NCBI GenBank assembly: GCA_045536305.1
Contig: JAZSNH010000023.1
Span: forward strand, 1-64,000
Direction: 5' to 3'
Source of the DNA: JAISGQ01 sp045536305
GTDB lineage: Bacteria; Bacillota; Clostridia; Oscillospirales; Acutalibacteraceae
DNA length: 64,000 nucleotides
Below, piece by piece: positions 1 to 7,745 of this stretch. Position 1 is the first letter of the stretch, and every line of letters begins with the position of its first letter. Position numbers and translations under genes: made by a program. The notes below the pieces were generated by a model. The model saw nothing but the letters and a program-made list of their open reading frames with translations, did no database searches and was not told the DNA's origin.

Positions 1-51
1 CGCTACCTCCACCTTGGCAAGGTGGCGCTCTACCAGATGAGCTAATTCCGC
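1..51 (-). tRNA. tRNA-Gly (GCC), partial at window edge
   Basis: Read on the minus strand, the 5' half begins GCGGAATTAGC and runs through the D-arm to an anticodon stem CCACC/GGTGG closing the loop TTGCCAA, so the anticodon is GCC (Gly). The variable region and the T-arm and acceptor 3' half lie outside the window. It is the last visible member of a four-tRNA cluster read from the promoter near 350. The spacer to the upstream tRNA-Phe is only 4 nt, so the set must be processed from one precursor. Confidence 0.93.
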
Positions 52-55
52 GTAA

Positions 56-131
56 TGGTGCCTCCGGTCGGAATCGAACCAACGACACAGGGATTTTCAG
101 TCCCTTGCTCTACCAACTGAGCTACAGAGGC
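56..131 (-). tRNA. tRNA-Phe (GAA)
   Basis: Minus-strand cloverleaf with a 7-bp acceptor stem (GCCTCTG paired to CGGAGGC with one G-U), a D-arm TAGCTCAGTTGG, an anticodon stem AGGGA/TCCCT around CTGAAAA (anticodon GAA) and a T-arm GGTTCGATTCC. The discriminator A and the 3' CCA (positions 58-56) are encoded. It lies in a polycistronic tRNA transcript with Val, Asp and Gly. Confidence 0.96.
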
Positions 132-136
132 AAAAA

Positions 137-213
137 TGGCGACCCAGAACGGACTCGAACCGTCGACCTCTAGCGTGACAGGCTAGCGTTCTAACCAGCT
201 GAACTACTGGGCC
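137..213 (-). tRNA. tRNA-Asp (GTC)
   Basis: Minus-strand tRNA starting GGCCCAG, paired to CTGGGTC, with discriminator G and an encoded CCA at 139-137. The anticodon stem CTAGC/GCTAG closes the loop CTGTCAC, giving anticodon GTC (Asp). The T-arm carries GGTTCGAGTCC. Only 5 nt separate it from each neighbouring tRNA. Confidence 0.96.
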
Positions 214-218
214 AAATG

Positions 219-294
219 TGGTGGGAACAACAGGGCTCGAACCTGTGACCCCCTGCTTGTAAGGCAGGTGCTCTCCCAGCTGAGCTATGCTCCC
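219..294 (-). tRNA. tRNA-Val (TAC)
   Basis: Minus-strand tRNA beginning GGGAGCA, with anticodon stem CCTGC/GCAGG around CTTACAA, so the anticodon is TAC (Val). The T-arm is AGGTTCGAGCCCT, and the 3' end TGTTCCC is followed by discriminator A and an encoded CCA at 221-219. It is promoter-proximal in the cluster Val-Asp-Phe-Gly. Confidence 0.96.
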
Positions 295-301
295 ACATGG
301 G

Positions 302-330
302 CGTCGCTAAGTGGTTTGCTCTCAGCGACG
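302..330 (-). other. 7-bp inverted repeat in the tRNA operon leader
   Basis: The arms CGTCGCT (302-308) and AGCGACG (324-330) are perfect inverted repeats. They lie between the tRNA promoter (-10 at 337-342) and the first tRNA (from 294), so they would be at the very 5' end of the precursor. No T-tract follows on the minus strand, so it does not look like a terminator for hslO. It may be a leader hairpin that aids processing. Confidence 0.5.
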
Positions 331-336
331 TGTTAC

Positions 337-365
337 ATTCTACACGATGTATGCTCAGTTGTCAA
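337..365 (-). promoter_or_regulatory. sigma-A promoter of the tRNA cluster
   Basis: On the minus strand, -35 TTGACA (365-360) and -10 TAGAAT (342-337) are separated by exactly 17 bp. It fires toward tRNA-Val and partly overlaps the end of the upstream hslO gene (stop at 368). Confidence 0.88.
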
Positions 366-367
366 CA

Positions 368-1252
368 CTAATTTTCAAATTTTTTATCTTTTATTTCTTC
401 AACCAATGCAAACAGCTCTTCTGTGGTAAATTTGTACTTTTTGTCACAGAAGTGACAGCAAAGCTCCGCTCCCTCTCCTGCGTTTGCTATATCGGTCAAT
501 TCCTTGACTCCTATCGAGATCAGCGCCTTTTCTGTTTTTTCTCTGCTGCACTTACACTCGTATCCGACCTCGGTCTCATCAAAAAATTCAAGTTCAAAGC
601 CCTCCAGAGCTTTTTTGCATATATCCTCAAGGCTCATTTTGCTGCACATCATGGATGTAAAGCTCGGCAGATTTGCAAGGTTCTTTTCAAGAACGGTTAT
701 CTCACGCTCGTCTGCCAAAGGCAAAAGCTGGATGAGAAGTCCGCCTGCTGCGTCAACCTCACCGTTTTCATCATGGTGAACTCCAAGCAGAAATACCGTG
801 GGGGTCTGCTCGCTGACCGCATAATAGCTTGTAAGATCTTCTGCTATTTCACCCGATGCAAGAGGTATCTGTGCAGTATAGGGCTCGCCAAAGCCGAAGT
901 CCTTTATTACCCCGAGCAGTCCTTCCCTGCCCACTGCTGCACCTACATCTATCCTGTCGCCTGTTTCCGCCTGCGGATTGCTTGCCAGACCCCTTACATT
1001 GCCTGTACTGTCAGACACAACGATAAGGGAGCCTGCAGGTCCTCCGCCTTCAACGCGAAGAGTAAGGCTTGCATCCTCTTCCTTTAATCTGTTTCCCATT
1101 ATACAGCCGCCTGTCAGGAGTCTGCCGAGAGCAGTCGTCACAACCGGACTGGTGTTGTGTATTTCCTTCGCCCTTCTTACTATGTCTGTTGAATCCACCG
1201 CCGCGCCTATGATAAGTCCGTCGGTGGTTATGCATCTTATTAGTCTGCTCAT
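368..1252 (-). CDS. hslO: Hsp33 redox-regulated chaperonin
   Basis: 294 aa, the usual Hsp33 length. Hsp33 is a cytoplasmic holdase that is switched on when its zinc-bound cysteines are oxidised and the linker unfolds. The N-terminal substrate-binding domain begins with the family-typical segment LIRCITTDGLI. The C-terminal redox switch is intact: ECKCS near residue 235 supplies CxC and CHFC about 32 residues later supplies CxxC, the four zinc ligands. The start ATG overlaps the stop of the methyltransferase gene (ATGA), so the two are translationally coupled. It is the last protein gene of the operon before the tRNA cluster. Confidence 0.96.
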   Translation of the reverse strand: MSRLIRCITTDGLIIGAAVDSTDIVRRAKEIHNTSPVVTTALGRLLTGGCIMGNRLKEEDASLTLRVEGGGPAGSLIVVSDSTGNVRGLASNPQAETGDRIDVGAAVGREGLLGVIKDFGFGEPYTAQIPLASGEIAEDLTSYYAVSEQTPTVFLLGVHHDENGEVDAAGGLLIQLLPLADEREITVLEKNLANLPSFTSMMCSKMSLEDICKKALEGFELEFFDETEVGYECKCSREKTEKALISIGVKELTDIANAGEGAELCCHFCDKKYKFTTEELFALVEEIKDKKFEN

Positions 1253-1983
1253 TTTCTTGTCTTCCTTTTTGTTATGTAAACTAAACGCTGTGTCGTTTCA
1301 TCGGGCGTTTTATCCGAATATCCGTCCTTTACGGCGATGATATCCAACTCCGCCTCTTTCAGCATTTCGCAAATCTCCTCGTGTGAATATGCCCGTTCGG
1401 AAAAATTTTCGCTGCTTCTGTAATATATGCCGTCCTCTTCCTCGAAAAAATCGAGTGATATATTTACGAGTCCGTCTTCATATACGTTCTGCCATGCACA
1501 GAACACATTCTCTGTCTCTATAATATATGCGCTGTCTGCAAGAATGTGCTCATGTTTATACTGCGTATTTACGTCAAACACAAATATGCCGTTGTTCTCA
1601 AGGAACAACGACACCTTTTTGAATATTGTGCCGACGGTCTTTATATCGGTTACGTGATTGATGCTGTCGAGAGTACAGACTGCCGCATCGATAGTTCCGT
1701 ACAGATCTATCTCGTCCATGCTCTGACAGAGCAGAAGCACCTCGGCAGGACATTTCCCCCTCGCTGACATAAGCATATCGGCGGAAGCATCTATACCGAT
1801 AACATCATAGCCCTTTTCGCAAAGCAGCTTTGAAAGGGTGCCTGTTCCGCAGGCAAGATCACACAGCAGCTTTGAATGAGGTCTGTACTCTTCGAGCCAC
1901 GCAGATATTTTGTCTGCGATCTCAGCGTACTCCACATTCTGCATCAGATCATCATAATACCGTGCAAATACATCGTAGCTCAT
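1249..1983 (-). CDS. class I SAM-dependent methyltransferase
   Basis: 244 aa. The SAM-binding glycine motif LACGTGTLS lies near residues 43-51, followed by the acidic strand DVIGIDAS, as in the Methyltransf_25 group. The N-terminus YDVFARYYDDLM is common to small cytosolic methyltransferases often annotated 'YD repeat-less class I methyltransferase'. The substrate cannot be read from the sequence. Its ATG overlaps the TGA of the TrpR-like gene by one base (TGATG), and its own TGA overlaps the hslO start, so the three are one coupled operon. Confidence 0.85.
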   Translation of the reverse strand: MSYDVFARYYDDLMQNVEYAEIADKISAWLEEYRPHSKLLCDLACGTGTLSKLLCEKGYDVIGIDASADMLMSARGKCPAEVLLLCQSMDEIDLYGTIDAAVCTLDSINHVTDIKTVGTIFKKVSLFLENNGIFVFDVNTQYKHEHILADSAYIIETENVFCAWQNVYEDGLVNISLDFFEEEDGIYYRSSENFSERAYSHEEICEMLKEAELDIIAVKDGYSDKTPDETTQRLVYITKRKTRK

Positions 1984-2312
1984 CAGTTTTTCGATTCGCC
2001 CTCGCCGATACCAAGATCGATATCCTTCGGATCCATTCTGCCGAACACAAGATCATATCCGCCCTCGCCGTAGCTGAGCGAGCGATTGACTCGGCTGATG
2101 GTCGCGGTGCTTGCACCTGTGCCTGCCACTATTTCGCTGTATACACAGTCGTTCTTAAGCATATATGCAACCACTATTCTCTGCGACATAGCCTTGATTT
2201 CGGGAACAGTGCAGAGATCCTCAAAAAAAGCATAGCATTCATCAACGCTTTTCAGATTAAGTATTGATTTAAAAAGAAAATCTACGCTTTCGCCCTTGAT
2301 TTTATTGGACAT
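1983..2312 (-). CDS. YerC/YecD family TrpR-related protein
   Basis: 109 aa, the usual size for the YerC/YecD family of the Trp-repressor superfamily. These are small all-helical DNA-binding proteins whose ligand and targets are unknown. The helix-turn-helix runs from about residue 48, with EIKAMSQRIVVAYML then IVAGTGASTATISRV as the recognition helix, and RSLSYGEGGYD near the end is typical. A site GTAGGAGCA just upstream of the ATG supports this start. It is the first gene of the operon yerC-methyltransferase-hslO, so it could regulate its own operon. Confidence 0.9.
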   Translation of the reverse strand: MSNKIKGESVDFLFKSILNLKSVDECYAFFEDLCTVPEIKAMSQRIVVAYMLKNDCVYSEIVAGTGASTATISRVNRSLSYGEGGYDLVFGRMDPKDIDLGIGEGESKN

Positions 2313-2354
2313 TGCTCCTACCGCCTTTTTACTCTTTTAATTTAACGCTATAAA

Positions 2355-2383
2355 AGTTTAACATATAAAACCGCAAAAGTAAA
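2355..2383 (-). promoter_or_regulatory. probable sigma-A promoter of yerC operon
   Basis: Minus strand: -35 TTTACT (2383-2378), 17-bp spacer, -10 TAAACT (2360-2355). It is 42 bp upstream of the yerC start, in the short gap after engB. Confidence 0.65.
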
Positions 2384-2394
2384 GACGATATTTA

Positions 2395-2976
2395 CTATTG
2401 TTCCGTTACTTCTGACAGGATATCCTTCAGTTCTTCTATTCCTTCTCCCGTTTCCGCAGAAACGGGAAGGAATGCATCGGCAGGCACCCCAAGCTCATCG
2501 GGGAATGATTCCATTCGCTTTTTGCGTTCGGTCGGCTTGAGCTTGTCTACCTTTGTAAGAACAATAAGCGTCGGAAGCTCTGTTTCGGCAAGGTAATCGA
2601 GCATCATCATATCGTCTGCGGACGGTTTGTGACGACTGTCCACAAGCAGTACGGCAAGCTTGATATCACGACCCTGTGCAAAATAATCATCGATAAGCTG
2701 TGACCAGCGCGCTTTCTCGTCTCTGCTCACCTTTGCAAAGCCATAACCGGGAAGATCCACGAGCCTTGCATCTACAACATTATAAAAGTTTATTGTGGCA
2801 GTTTTTCCCGGCTGTGAGCTTACCCTTGCCAGTGACTTGCGATTTACAAGCTTATTTATAAGCGATGATTTTCCTACATTCGACCTTCCTGCAAATACTA
2901 TTTCGGGCAGATCGCACGCAGGCAGCTGCTGGGCAAGGCCCGCCGCCATTTCAAATTCTGCTTTCTGAAGATTCAT
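2395..2976 (-). CDS. engB: ribosome biogenesis GTPase EngB/YsxC
   Basis: 193 aa, typical for EngB, an essential GTPase needed for late assembly of the large ribosomal subunit. The G motifs are all present: G1 GRSNVGKSS (about residues 30-38), G3 DLPGYG, G4 TKVD and G5 region SAETG. The ATG at 2976 is preferred because AGGAGG lies 8 nt upstream; a TTG one codon earlier is possible. The gene overlaps the 3' end of lon by 26 bp. The order lon-engB is conserved in Bacillus and Clostridium, so they form one operon. Confidence 0.96.
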   Translation of the reverse strand: MNLQKAEFEMAAGLAQQLPACDLPEIVFAGRSNVGKSSLINKLVNRKSLARVSSQPGKTATINFYNVVDARLVDLPGYGFAKVSRDEKARWSQLIDDYFAQGRDIKLAVLLVDSRHKPSADDMMMLDYLAETELPTLIVLTKVDKLKPTERKKRMESFPDELGVPADAFLPVSAETGEGIEELKDILSEVTEQ

Positions 2977-5359
2977 CAAATTCGCCTCCTGTGGGAATGT
3001 CTGTATTCTCCTCCTCTATTTCGGTACAAATGACCTGTGTCTTCGGGGAAATATCAAACATTTCATTCAGCACATCATCAAGCTTCTCTGCACAGACGAA
3101 ACGCACAGAGTTTTTGACCGTATCGCTGATCTCATCAAGATCAGGCTTGTTGCCGGCAGGTATGATAACCGTGGTTATACCATTTCTGTATGCAGCCATT
3201 GATTTTTCCTTAAGTCCGCCTATTGGCAGCACTCTGCCTAGCAGTGTTATTTCACCTGTCATAGCGACATCGCTGCGGCATGGTTTTCCAAGCAGTACCG
3301 ACACGAGTGCCGATGCAATGGTTATGCCTGCCGAGGGGCCATCCTTCGGAACAGCACCTTCGGGGGCGTGGATATGGATATCATATTTTTTGTAAAATTC
3401 CGCATCAAGTCCGAAGCGCATACAGCAGCCGCGCACGGCATTGACAGCTATCTGAGCCGATTCTCTCATAACCTCGCCCAGAGAGCCTGTAAGAGTCAGC
3501 TTTCCGCTTCCCTCGAACAGCGCGGTCTCTATTTCGAGCATCTCTCCGCCCGCGGAAGTCCACGCAAGGCCGTTTACCACTCCGCATTCGGTGAATTTAT
3601 CGCTGATCGGCTTTTTATATTTCGGAGCACCCAGCATCTCCTGCAGCAATGCGGCCTTGACCGTTACTCTTTTTACCTTTTCCGCCGCTACCTGCTTTGC
3701 CGCTTTTCTCATGAGAGACGCTATCCTTCTCTCAAGATTGCGGACACCTGCTTCTCTTGTATAATCGCTTATTACCAAGGAAAGCGCTTCATCATCGATA
3801 CGGAAGGTATTTCCGTTCAATCCGTTCTTTTTAAGCTGCTTCGGGATAAGGTGACGGCGTGCGATTATCATTTTTTCCTCATGCGTGTAGCTGTCCATAT
3901 TGATAATATCCATTCTGTCACGCAGAGGTGCAGGTATGCCTGAGGTATCATTTGCGGTAGTTATAAAAAGCACCTTTGAAAGATCAAAGGGGACCTCAAC
4001 ATAATGATCTGTAAAACCGCTGTTCTGTTCGGGGTCGAGCACCTCAAGCAATGCCGCACACGGGTCTCCTCTATAATCACTTGAAAGCTTATCCACCTCA
4101 TCGAGCAGAATAAGCGGATTGTTTGTCCCTGCGGATATAAGCGCTTTTATCAGACGGCCTGCCATTGCTCCTATGTAGGTCTTTCTGTGGCCGCGGATAT
4201 CTGCCTCATCACGCACACCGCCAAGCGAAACACGCACGTATGCCCTTCCGAGTGATTCAGCTACCGATCTGGCAATCGATGTCTTGCCTACTCCCGGAGG
4301 GCCTGCCAGACAGATTATCTGACCCTTCGATTCCGGCGCAAGCTTCATAACCGCTACGCTTTCGAGTATGCGCTCCTTCACCTTCTTCATGCCGTAATGA
4401 TCTCTTTCAAGGATAGTCTCGCATTTTTCAAAATCGAGGCTGTCCTCTGTAGATTCATTCCACGGCAGAGAAAGGCATGTCTCAAGATAAGAACGTGAAA
4501 CAGCGGCTTCATTTGAACCCTGAGGAAGCTTTGCGAGCTTATCGCACTCGGCACCTAAGTGCTTGATCGTCTTTTCCGGAAGATTCAGCTTTCCAAAGGC
4601 TTCGCGGAATCTTTCCGCATCCTTGCTGTTTGTATCTGCTTCTCCGAGCTCTTCCCATATAACCTTGAGCTGCTCGCGAAGATAGTATTCGCGCTGGTTC
4701 TTTTCTATATTTTCCGCGACCTTACGCTCAATTCCACTCTGTATTTCGGATATTGCGGCAATACTGCGTATGGCTTCGAGAACTATCGAGGCTCTTGCCG
4801 CGTGATTGAGCTCAAGCAGAATATCGCGCTTTACACTTGTACTTTTTATAATGTGATGTGCAATGAGGTCCGCCATTATTCCGACATCTTTGCTTCTGTT
4901 TATGCTTTCCCACATTTCAGATGTGGGAGGCTCGAGATTTCTGTGTTCGGGCAGAGAAAGAATGCTGTCTTTTATAAGCTGCACGTACGCGGAGGATTCC
5001 TGATAGTTTTCGATAAATATCTCAGGTATCTCCTGCACCTTGGCAAGCACCGCTCCCTGTTCCCTTCTCATTTCAACGATTTCCATTCGGCGCTTGCTGC
5101 GTATACCCAGCACAAGACGCTTGCCGTTATATCGCTTCATAACCTTTTCAAAGGAACAGATTACGCCTATCCTCTCAACACTGAGATTGCTGACGCTGTC
5201 TTCGCCAAGCTTTGGTACGATAAGCACATCACTTGCGTTTTCAATTGCATATCTCACTGCATTCAGATTCACGTCTTCTTCCACTATAATGCGTTCTGCC
5301 ACACCCGGCAGAACCACGTGATTTTCAATAAATATTACAGGTAAGTATCTGAAAGTCAT
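2951..5359 (-). CDS. lon: ATP-dependent protease La (Lon)
   Basis: 802 aa, close to standard Lon. It is a cytoplasmic AAA+ serine protease that degrades misfolded and regulatory proteins. Domains in order: N-terminal substrate domain (about 1-200), helical linker, AAA+ module with Walker A GPPGVGKTS (about 350) and Walker B LILLDEVDK, then the protease domain with catalytic Ser in DGPSAG (S676) and Lys in GGLKEK (K719). The ATG at 5359 is chosen because GGAGA precedes it by 5 nt. An in-frame ATG four codons upstream (5371) lacks a site and in fact supplies that GGAG. Transcribed from the promoter at 5411-5439, divergent from the DUF4003 gene. Confidence 0.97.
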   Translation of the reverse strand: MTFRYLPVIFIENHVVLPGVAERIIVEEDVNLNAVRYAIENASDVLIVPKLGEDSVSNLSVERIGVICSFEKVMKRYNGKRLVLGIRSKRRMEIVEMRREQGAVLAKVQEIPEIFIENYQESSAYVQLIKDSILSLPEHRNLEPPTSEMWESINRSKDVGIMADLIAHHIIKSTSVKRDILLELNHAARASIVLEAIRSIAAISEIQSGIERKVAENIEKNQREYYLREQLKVIWEELGEADTNSKDAERFREAFGKLNLPEKTIKHLGAECDKLAKLPQGSNEAAVSRSYLETCLSLPWNESTEDSLDFEKCETILERDHYGMKKVKERILESVAVMKLAPESKGQIICLAGPPGVGKTSIARSVAESLGRAYVRVSLGGVRDEADIRGHRKTYIGAMAGRLIKALISAGTNNPLILLDEVDKLSSDYRGDPCAALLEVLDPEQNSGFTDHYVEVPFDLSKVLFITTANDTSGIPAPLRDRMDIINMDSYTHEEKMIIARRHLIPKQLKKNGLNGNTFRIDDEALSLVISDYTREAGVRNLERRIASLMRKAAKQVAAEKVKRVTVKAALLQEMLGAPKYKKPISDKFTECGVVNGLAWTSAGGEMLEIETALFEGSGKLTLTGSLGEVMRESAQIAVNAVRGCCMRFGLDAEFYKKYDIHIHAPEGAVPKDGPSAGITIASALVSVLLGKPCRSDVAMTGEITLLGRVLPIGGLKEKSMAAYRNGITTVIIPAGNKPDLDEISDTVKNSVRFVCAEKLDDVLNEMFDISPKTQVICTEIEEENTDIPTGGEFDESSESRI

Positions 5360-5410
5360 ATTGTTCTCCATTCAATTCGTTGTCCGCAAACTCTTCGTTT
5401 GTCTGCAATC

Positions 5411-5439
5411 ATTATAACAATTAAAACTGCTCGATTCAA
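5411..5439 (-). promoter_or_regulatory. sigma-A promoter of lon-engB
   Basis: Minus strand: -35 TTGAAT (5439-5434), 17-bp spacer, -10 TATAAT (5416-5411). It drives lon and engB. No HrcA CIRCE or CtsR heptad repeat was seen around it. Confidence 0.85.
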
Positions 5440-5481
5440 CAGATAAATACTGTTTAAAAAATTGTTCAAAAAGTGGGAGTA

Positions 5482-5510
5482 TTGAATTTACGCAAAAATT
5501 GTTATATAAT
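5482..5510 (+). promoter_or_regulatory. sigma-A promoter of DUF4003 gene
   Basis: -35 TTGAAT (5482-5487), 17-bp spacer, -10 TATAAT (5505-5510), followed by an AGGAGA site at 5528 and the ATG at 5541. It has the same -35 and -10 hexamers as the divergent lon promoter, whose -35 lies 42 bp away. Confidence 0.82.
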
Positions 5511-5540
5511 TTCAGAAAAAATATATTAGGAGATTTTATT

Positions 5541-6530
5541 ATGAGAGATTCACTGAGAAAGCTGTGCGACAGCTTCATTTCAAACAGAGATGTGCTTAAA
5601 AAATTTTTTAAAACGGAAAATTCTTATATTATTCCTGTGTGTGCCTCGATCTTCGCTTCAAAGGGAATTACCGCAGATACCGATACTCTGAAACACTGCA
5701 AGGCACTTGTCAAGGCAAACACCGGTGTTTTCTCACACTTTCGCGGAAATGCCGCTCTGCCTGTCATATCGATGCTGGCTTCTGACAGTCTGCCCGATGA
5801 AAAAATAAACACTATCACCGAAATATATTCCATCCTCAAGCAATACCTTTCGAGAAGCGAGCATCTTGCCTATGCCGCCGCTGTGCTTTCGGATATGGCA
5901 GACATACGCGAGGCGGATGCTCTCGCTCAGAGAGCCTGTATTATCTACAAGCGCATGAAAAAGGAGCATCCCTTCCTCACCTCCGCCGAGGACAGTGTTT
6001 TTGCAGTTCTTCTTGCTTTCTGCTCTCAGCGCGACGATGAGCTTATACGTGACATGGAGTCCTGCTATAAATTTTTAAAGCCTATTTTTTCCTACGGCAA
6101 TTATGTTCAATCCATGTCTCATGTTATAACTCTTGCAGGGGGTAATATAACCGAAAACTGCAGAAGGACCGCAGAGCTGTTCACATTGCTGAAGGATGCA
6201 GGCAGAAAATACGGCAGAACTTATGAGCTGTCTGTGCTCGCAGCCCTGGCTATACTGCCTGTCGATACCGCGAGTATTACCGAGGATATTCTTCAGGCCG
6301 ATAGTTTTCTGTCTCAGCAGAAGGGCTACGGCTTTTGGGGACTTGACAAAGGAACGAGGCTTATGCACGCAGCAATGCTGGTATCCTTTGACTATTCTCA
6401 GAACACAGCAGTATCTGCCGCCGCTGTTACAGCTACAATCTCTATGGTCGCCGCACAGCAGGCTGCCATCTGTGCGGCAATTACAGCGTCCTCTGCTGCC
6501 GCCGCTGCCGCCTCATCTTCATCAAACTGA
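5541..6530 (+). CDS. DUF4003 family protein
   Basis: 329 aa. It matches my recollection of the DUF4003 family of Firmicutes, whose function is unknown. Family-typical stretches are VCASIFASKGI near residue 35, TGVFSHFRGNAALP near 60, KKEHPFLTSAEDSVFA near 140 and LDKGTRLMHAAMLV near 275. It is predicted soluble and largely helical, without a signal peptide. The last 40 residues are a low-complexity Ala/Ser tail. The ATG at 5541 follows AGGAGA; a longer frame from 5499 would start inside the promoter. It may be cotranscribed with the aldo/keto reductase gene 20 bp downstream. Confidence 0.78.
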   Translation: MRDSLRKLCDSFISNRDVLKKFFKTENSYIIPVCASIFASKGITADTDTLKHCKALVKANTGVFSHFRGNAALPVISMLASDSLPDEKINTITEIYSILKQYLSRSEHLAYAAAVLSDMADIREADALAQRACIIYKRMKKEHPFLTSAEDSVFAVLLAFCSQRDDELIRDMESCYKFLKPIFSYGNYVQSMSHVITLAGGNITENCRRTAELFTLLKDAGRKYGRTYELSVLAALAILPVDTASITEDILQADSFLSQQKGYGFWGLDKGTRLMHAAMLVSFDYSQNTAVSAAAVTATISMVAAQQAAICAAITASSAAAAAASSSSN

Positions 6531-6550
6531 TATATCGGAGTTAATCAATT

Positions 6551-7558
6551 ATGGAAATGATACGTCTTGGAAAAACCAACCTTAATGTCACCAAAAACGG
6601 CTTCGGCGCGCTGCCTGTTCAGAGGGTCGGCATGGAAGAAGGCTGCAGGATACTTCGCAAGGCTTATGAAAACGGCATCAACTACTTTGATACCGCAAGG
6701 TCATATACCGACAGTGAGGAAAAGCTTGGAAATGCACTTCATGATGTGCGCGAAAACATCATTATCTCCACAAAAACAGGAGCTTCCGATGTCAAGACAT
6801 TCTGGGAGCATCTCAACACGAGCTTGTCTCTGCTGCAGACCGATTACATAGATATTTATCAATTCCACAATCCTCCATTCTGTCCCAAGCCCGGTGACGG
6901 CACAGGACTTTACGAGGCAATGCTCGAAGCAAAGGAAAAAGGCATGATACGCCATATCGGTTTTACTAACCACCGCTATACAGTTGCCGAGGAGGCAGTA
7001 AGATCGGGGCTTTACGAAACTCTGCAGTTTCCTTTCTCCTATCTTGCAGGCGAAAAGGAGGAGGCTCTTGTCAAGCTGTGCGAGGAATTTGACGTCGGCT
7101 TCATCTGCATGAAGGCTCTGGCGGGAGGACTGATAACACGCTCCGATGCTGCCTATGCATTTTTGGCTCAGTACCCCGTTGCACCTATCTGGGGTATTCA
7201 AAAAGAAAGCGAGCTTGATGAATTTCTTTCCTACAACGAAAATCCGCCGCACATGACAGAGGAGATAACAAAATTCATTGAAACCGAACGCATCGCTCTG
7301 ACAGGTGACTTCTGCCGCGGCTGCGGATATTGCACGCCATGTCCTGCAGGCATCGAGATATATACTTGCGCGCGCATGTCTCTGCTGCTTCGCCGCTCAC
7401 CCACCGCAGGACATCTCTCCGGGGGCGGCCAGGCGATGATGAAGAAGATCGAGGACTGCATAGAATGCGGCCAGTGCAGGGAGAAATGCCCCTACGGACT
7501 TGATACCCCCAATCTGCTCAAGAGAAATTACGAGGATTACAAGACTTTTCTGAAATAA
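6551..7558 (+). CDS. aldo/keto reductase with C-terminal 4Fe-4S domain
   Basis: 335 aa. An NAD(P)H-dependent aldo/keto reductase barrel occupies about residues 1-230, with NYFDTARSYTDSE carrying catalytic Asp and Tyr, STKTG the Lys, and DIYQFHNP the His. It is followed by a ferredoxin-like tail with CRGCGYCTPCPAG and CIECGQCREKCPYG, enough cysteines for two [4Fe-4S] clusters. This fusion is common in anaerobic Clostridia and usually annotated as a predicted oxidoreductase of the aldo/keto reductase family; electron carrier and substrate are unknown. An SD-like GGAG lies about 10 nt upstream of the ATG. No terminator is visible after it. Confidence 0.92.
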   Translation: MEMIRLGKTNLNVTKNGFGALPVQRVGMEEGCRILRKAYENGINYFDTARSYTDSEEKLGNALHDVRENIIISTKTGASDVKTFWEHLNTSLSLLQTDYIDIYQFHNPPFCPKPGDGTGLYEAMLEAKEKGMIRHIGFTNHRYTVAEEAVRSGLYETLQFPFSYLAGEKEEALVKLCEEFDVGFICMKALAGGLITRSDAAYAFLAQYPVAPIWGIQKESELDEFLSYNENPPHMTEEITKFIETERIALTGDFCRGCGYCTPCPAGIEIYTCARMSLLLRRSPTAGHLSGGGQAMMKKIEDCIECGQCREKCPYGLDTPNLLKRNYEDYKTFLK

Positions 7559-7661
7559 AGGAATCTCGCAGTCATATTATGTACCTTTGCATTTTTCCGC
7601 ACAACTTGTTATCGATTTTCATTTTCAGAAACATTTTTATTTATAATTTTTTCTCAATTTG

Positions 7662-7690
7662 TAGAAAATTTAAACTCAACCTGATATAAT
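7662..7690 (+). promoter_or_regulatory. probable promoter of zinc-ribbon gene
   Basis: -35 TAGAAA (7662-7667), 17-bp spacer, -10 TATAAT (7685-7690) with the extension TGA directly before it. The gene's ATG is 55 bp downstream. The whole gap 7559-7745 is A+T-rich. Confidence 0.6.
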
Positions 7691-7745
7691 AAATACGCTT
7701 CATACATTTGTTCTTTAATTATCCATGAGAATCGAGGTATAATTT

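Noticed and set aside
311..1087. Plus-strand 258-codon open frame opposite hslO
   Set aside because: It is antisense to a fully conserved hslO gene, shows no domain and is rich in Cys/Phe/Tyr as antisense frames are.
4559..5344. Plus-strand 261-codon open frame opposite lon
   Set aside because: Antisense to lon, no ribosome site and no recognisable domain.
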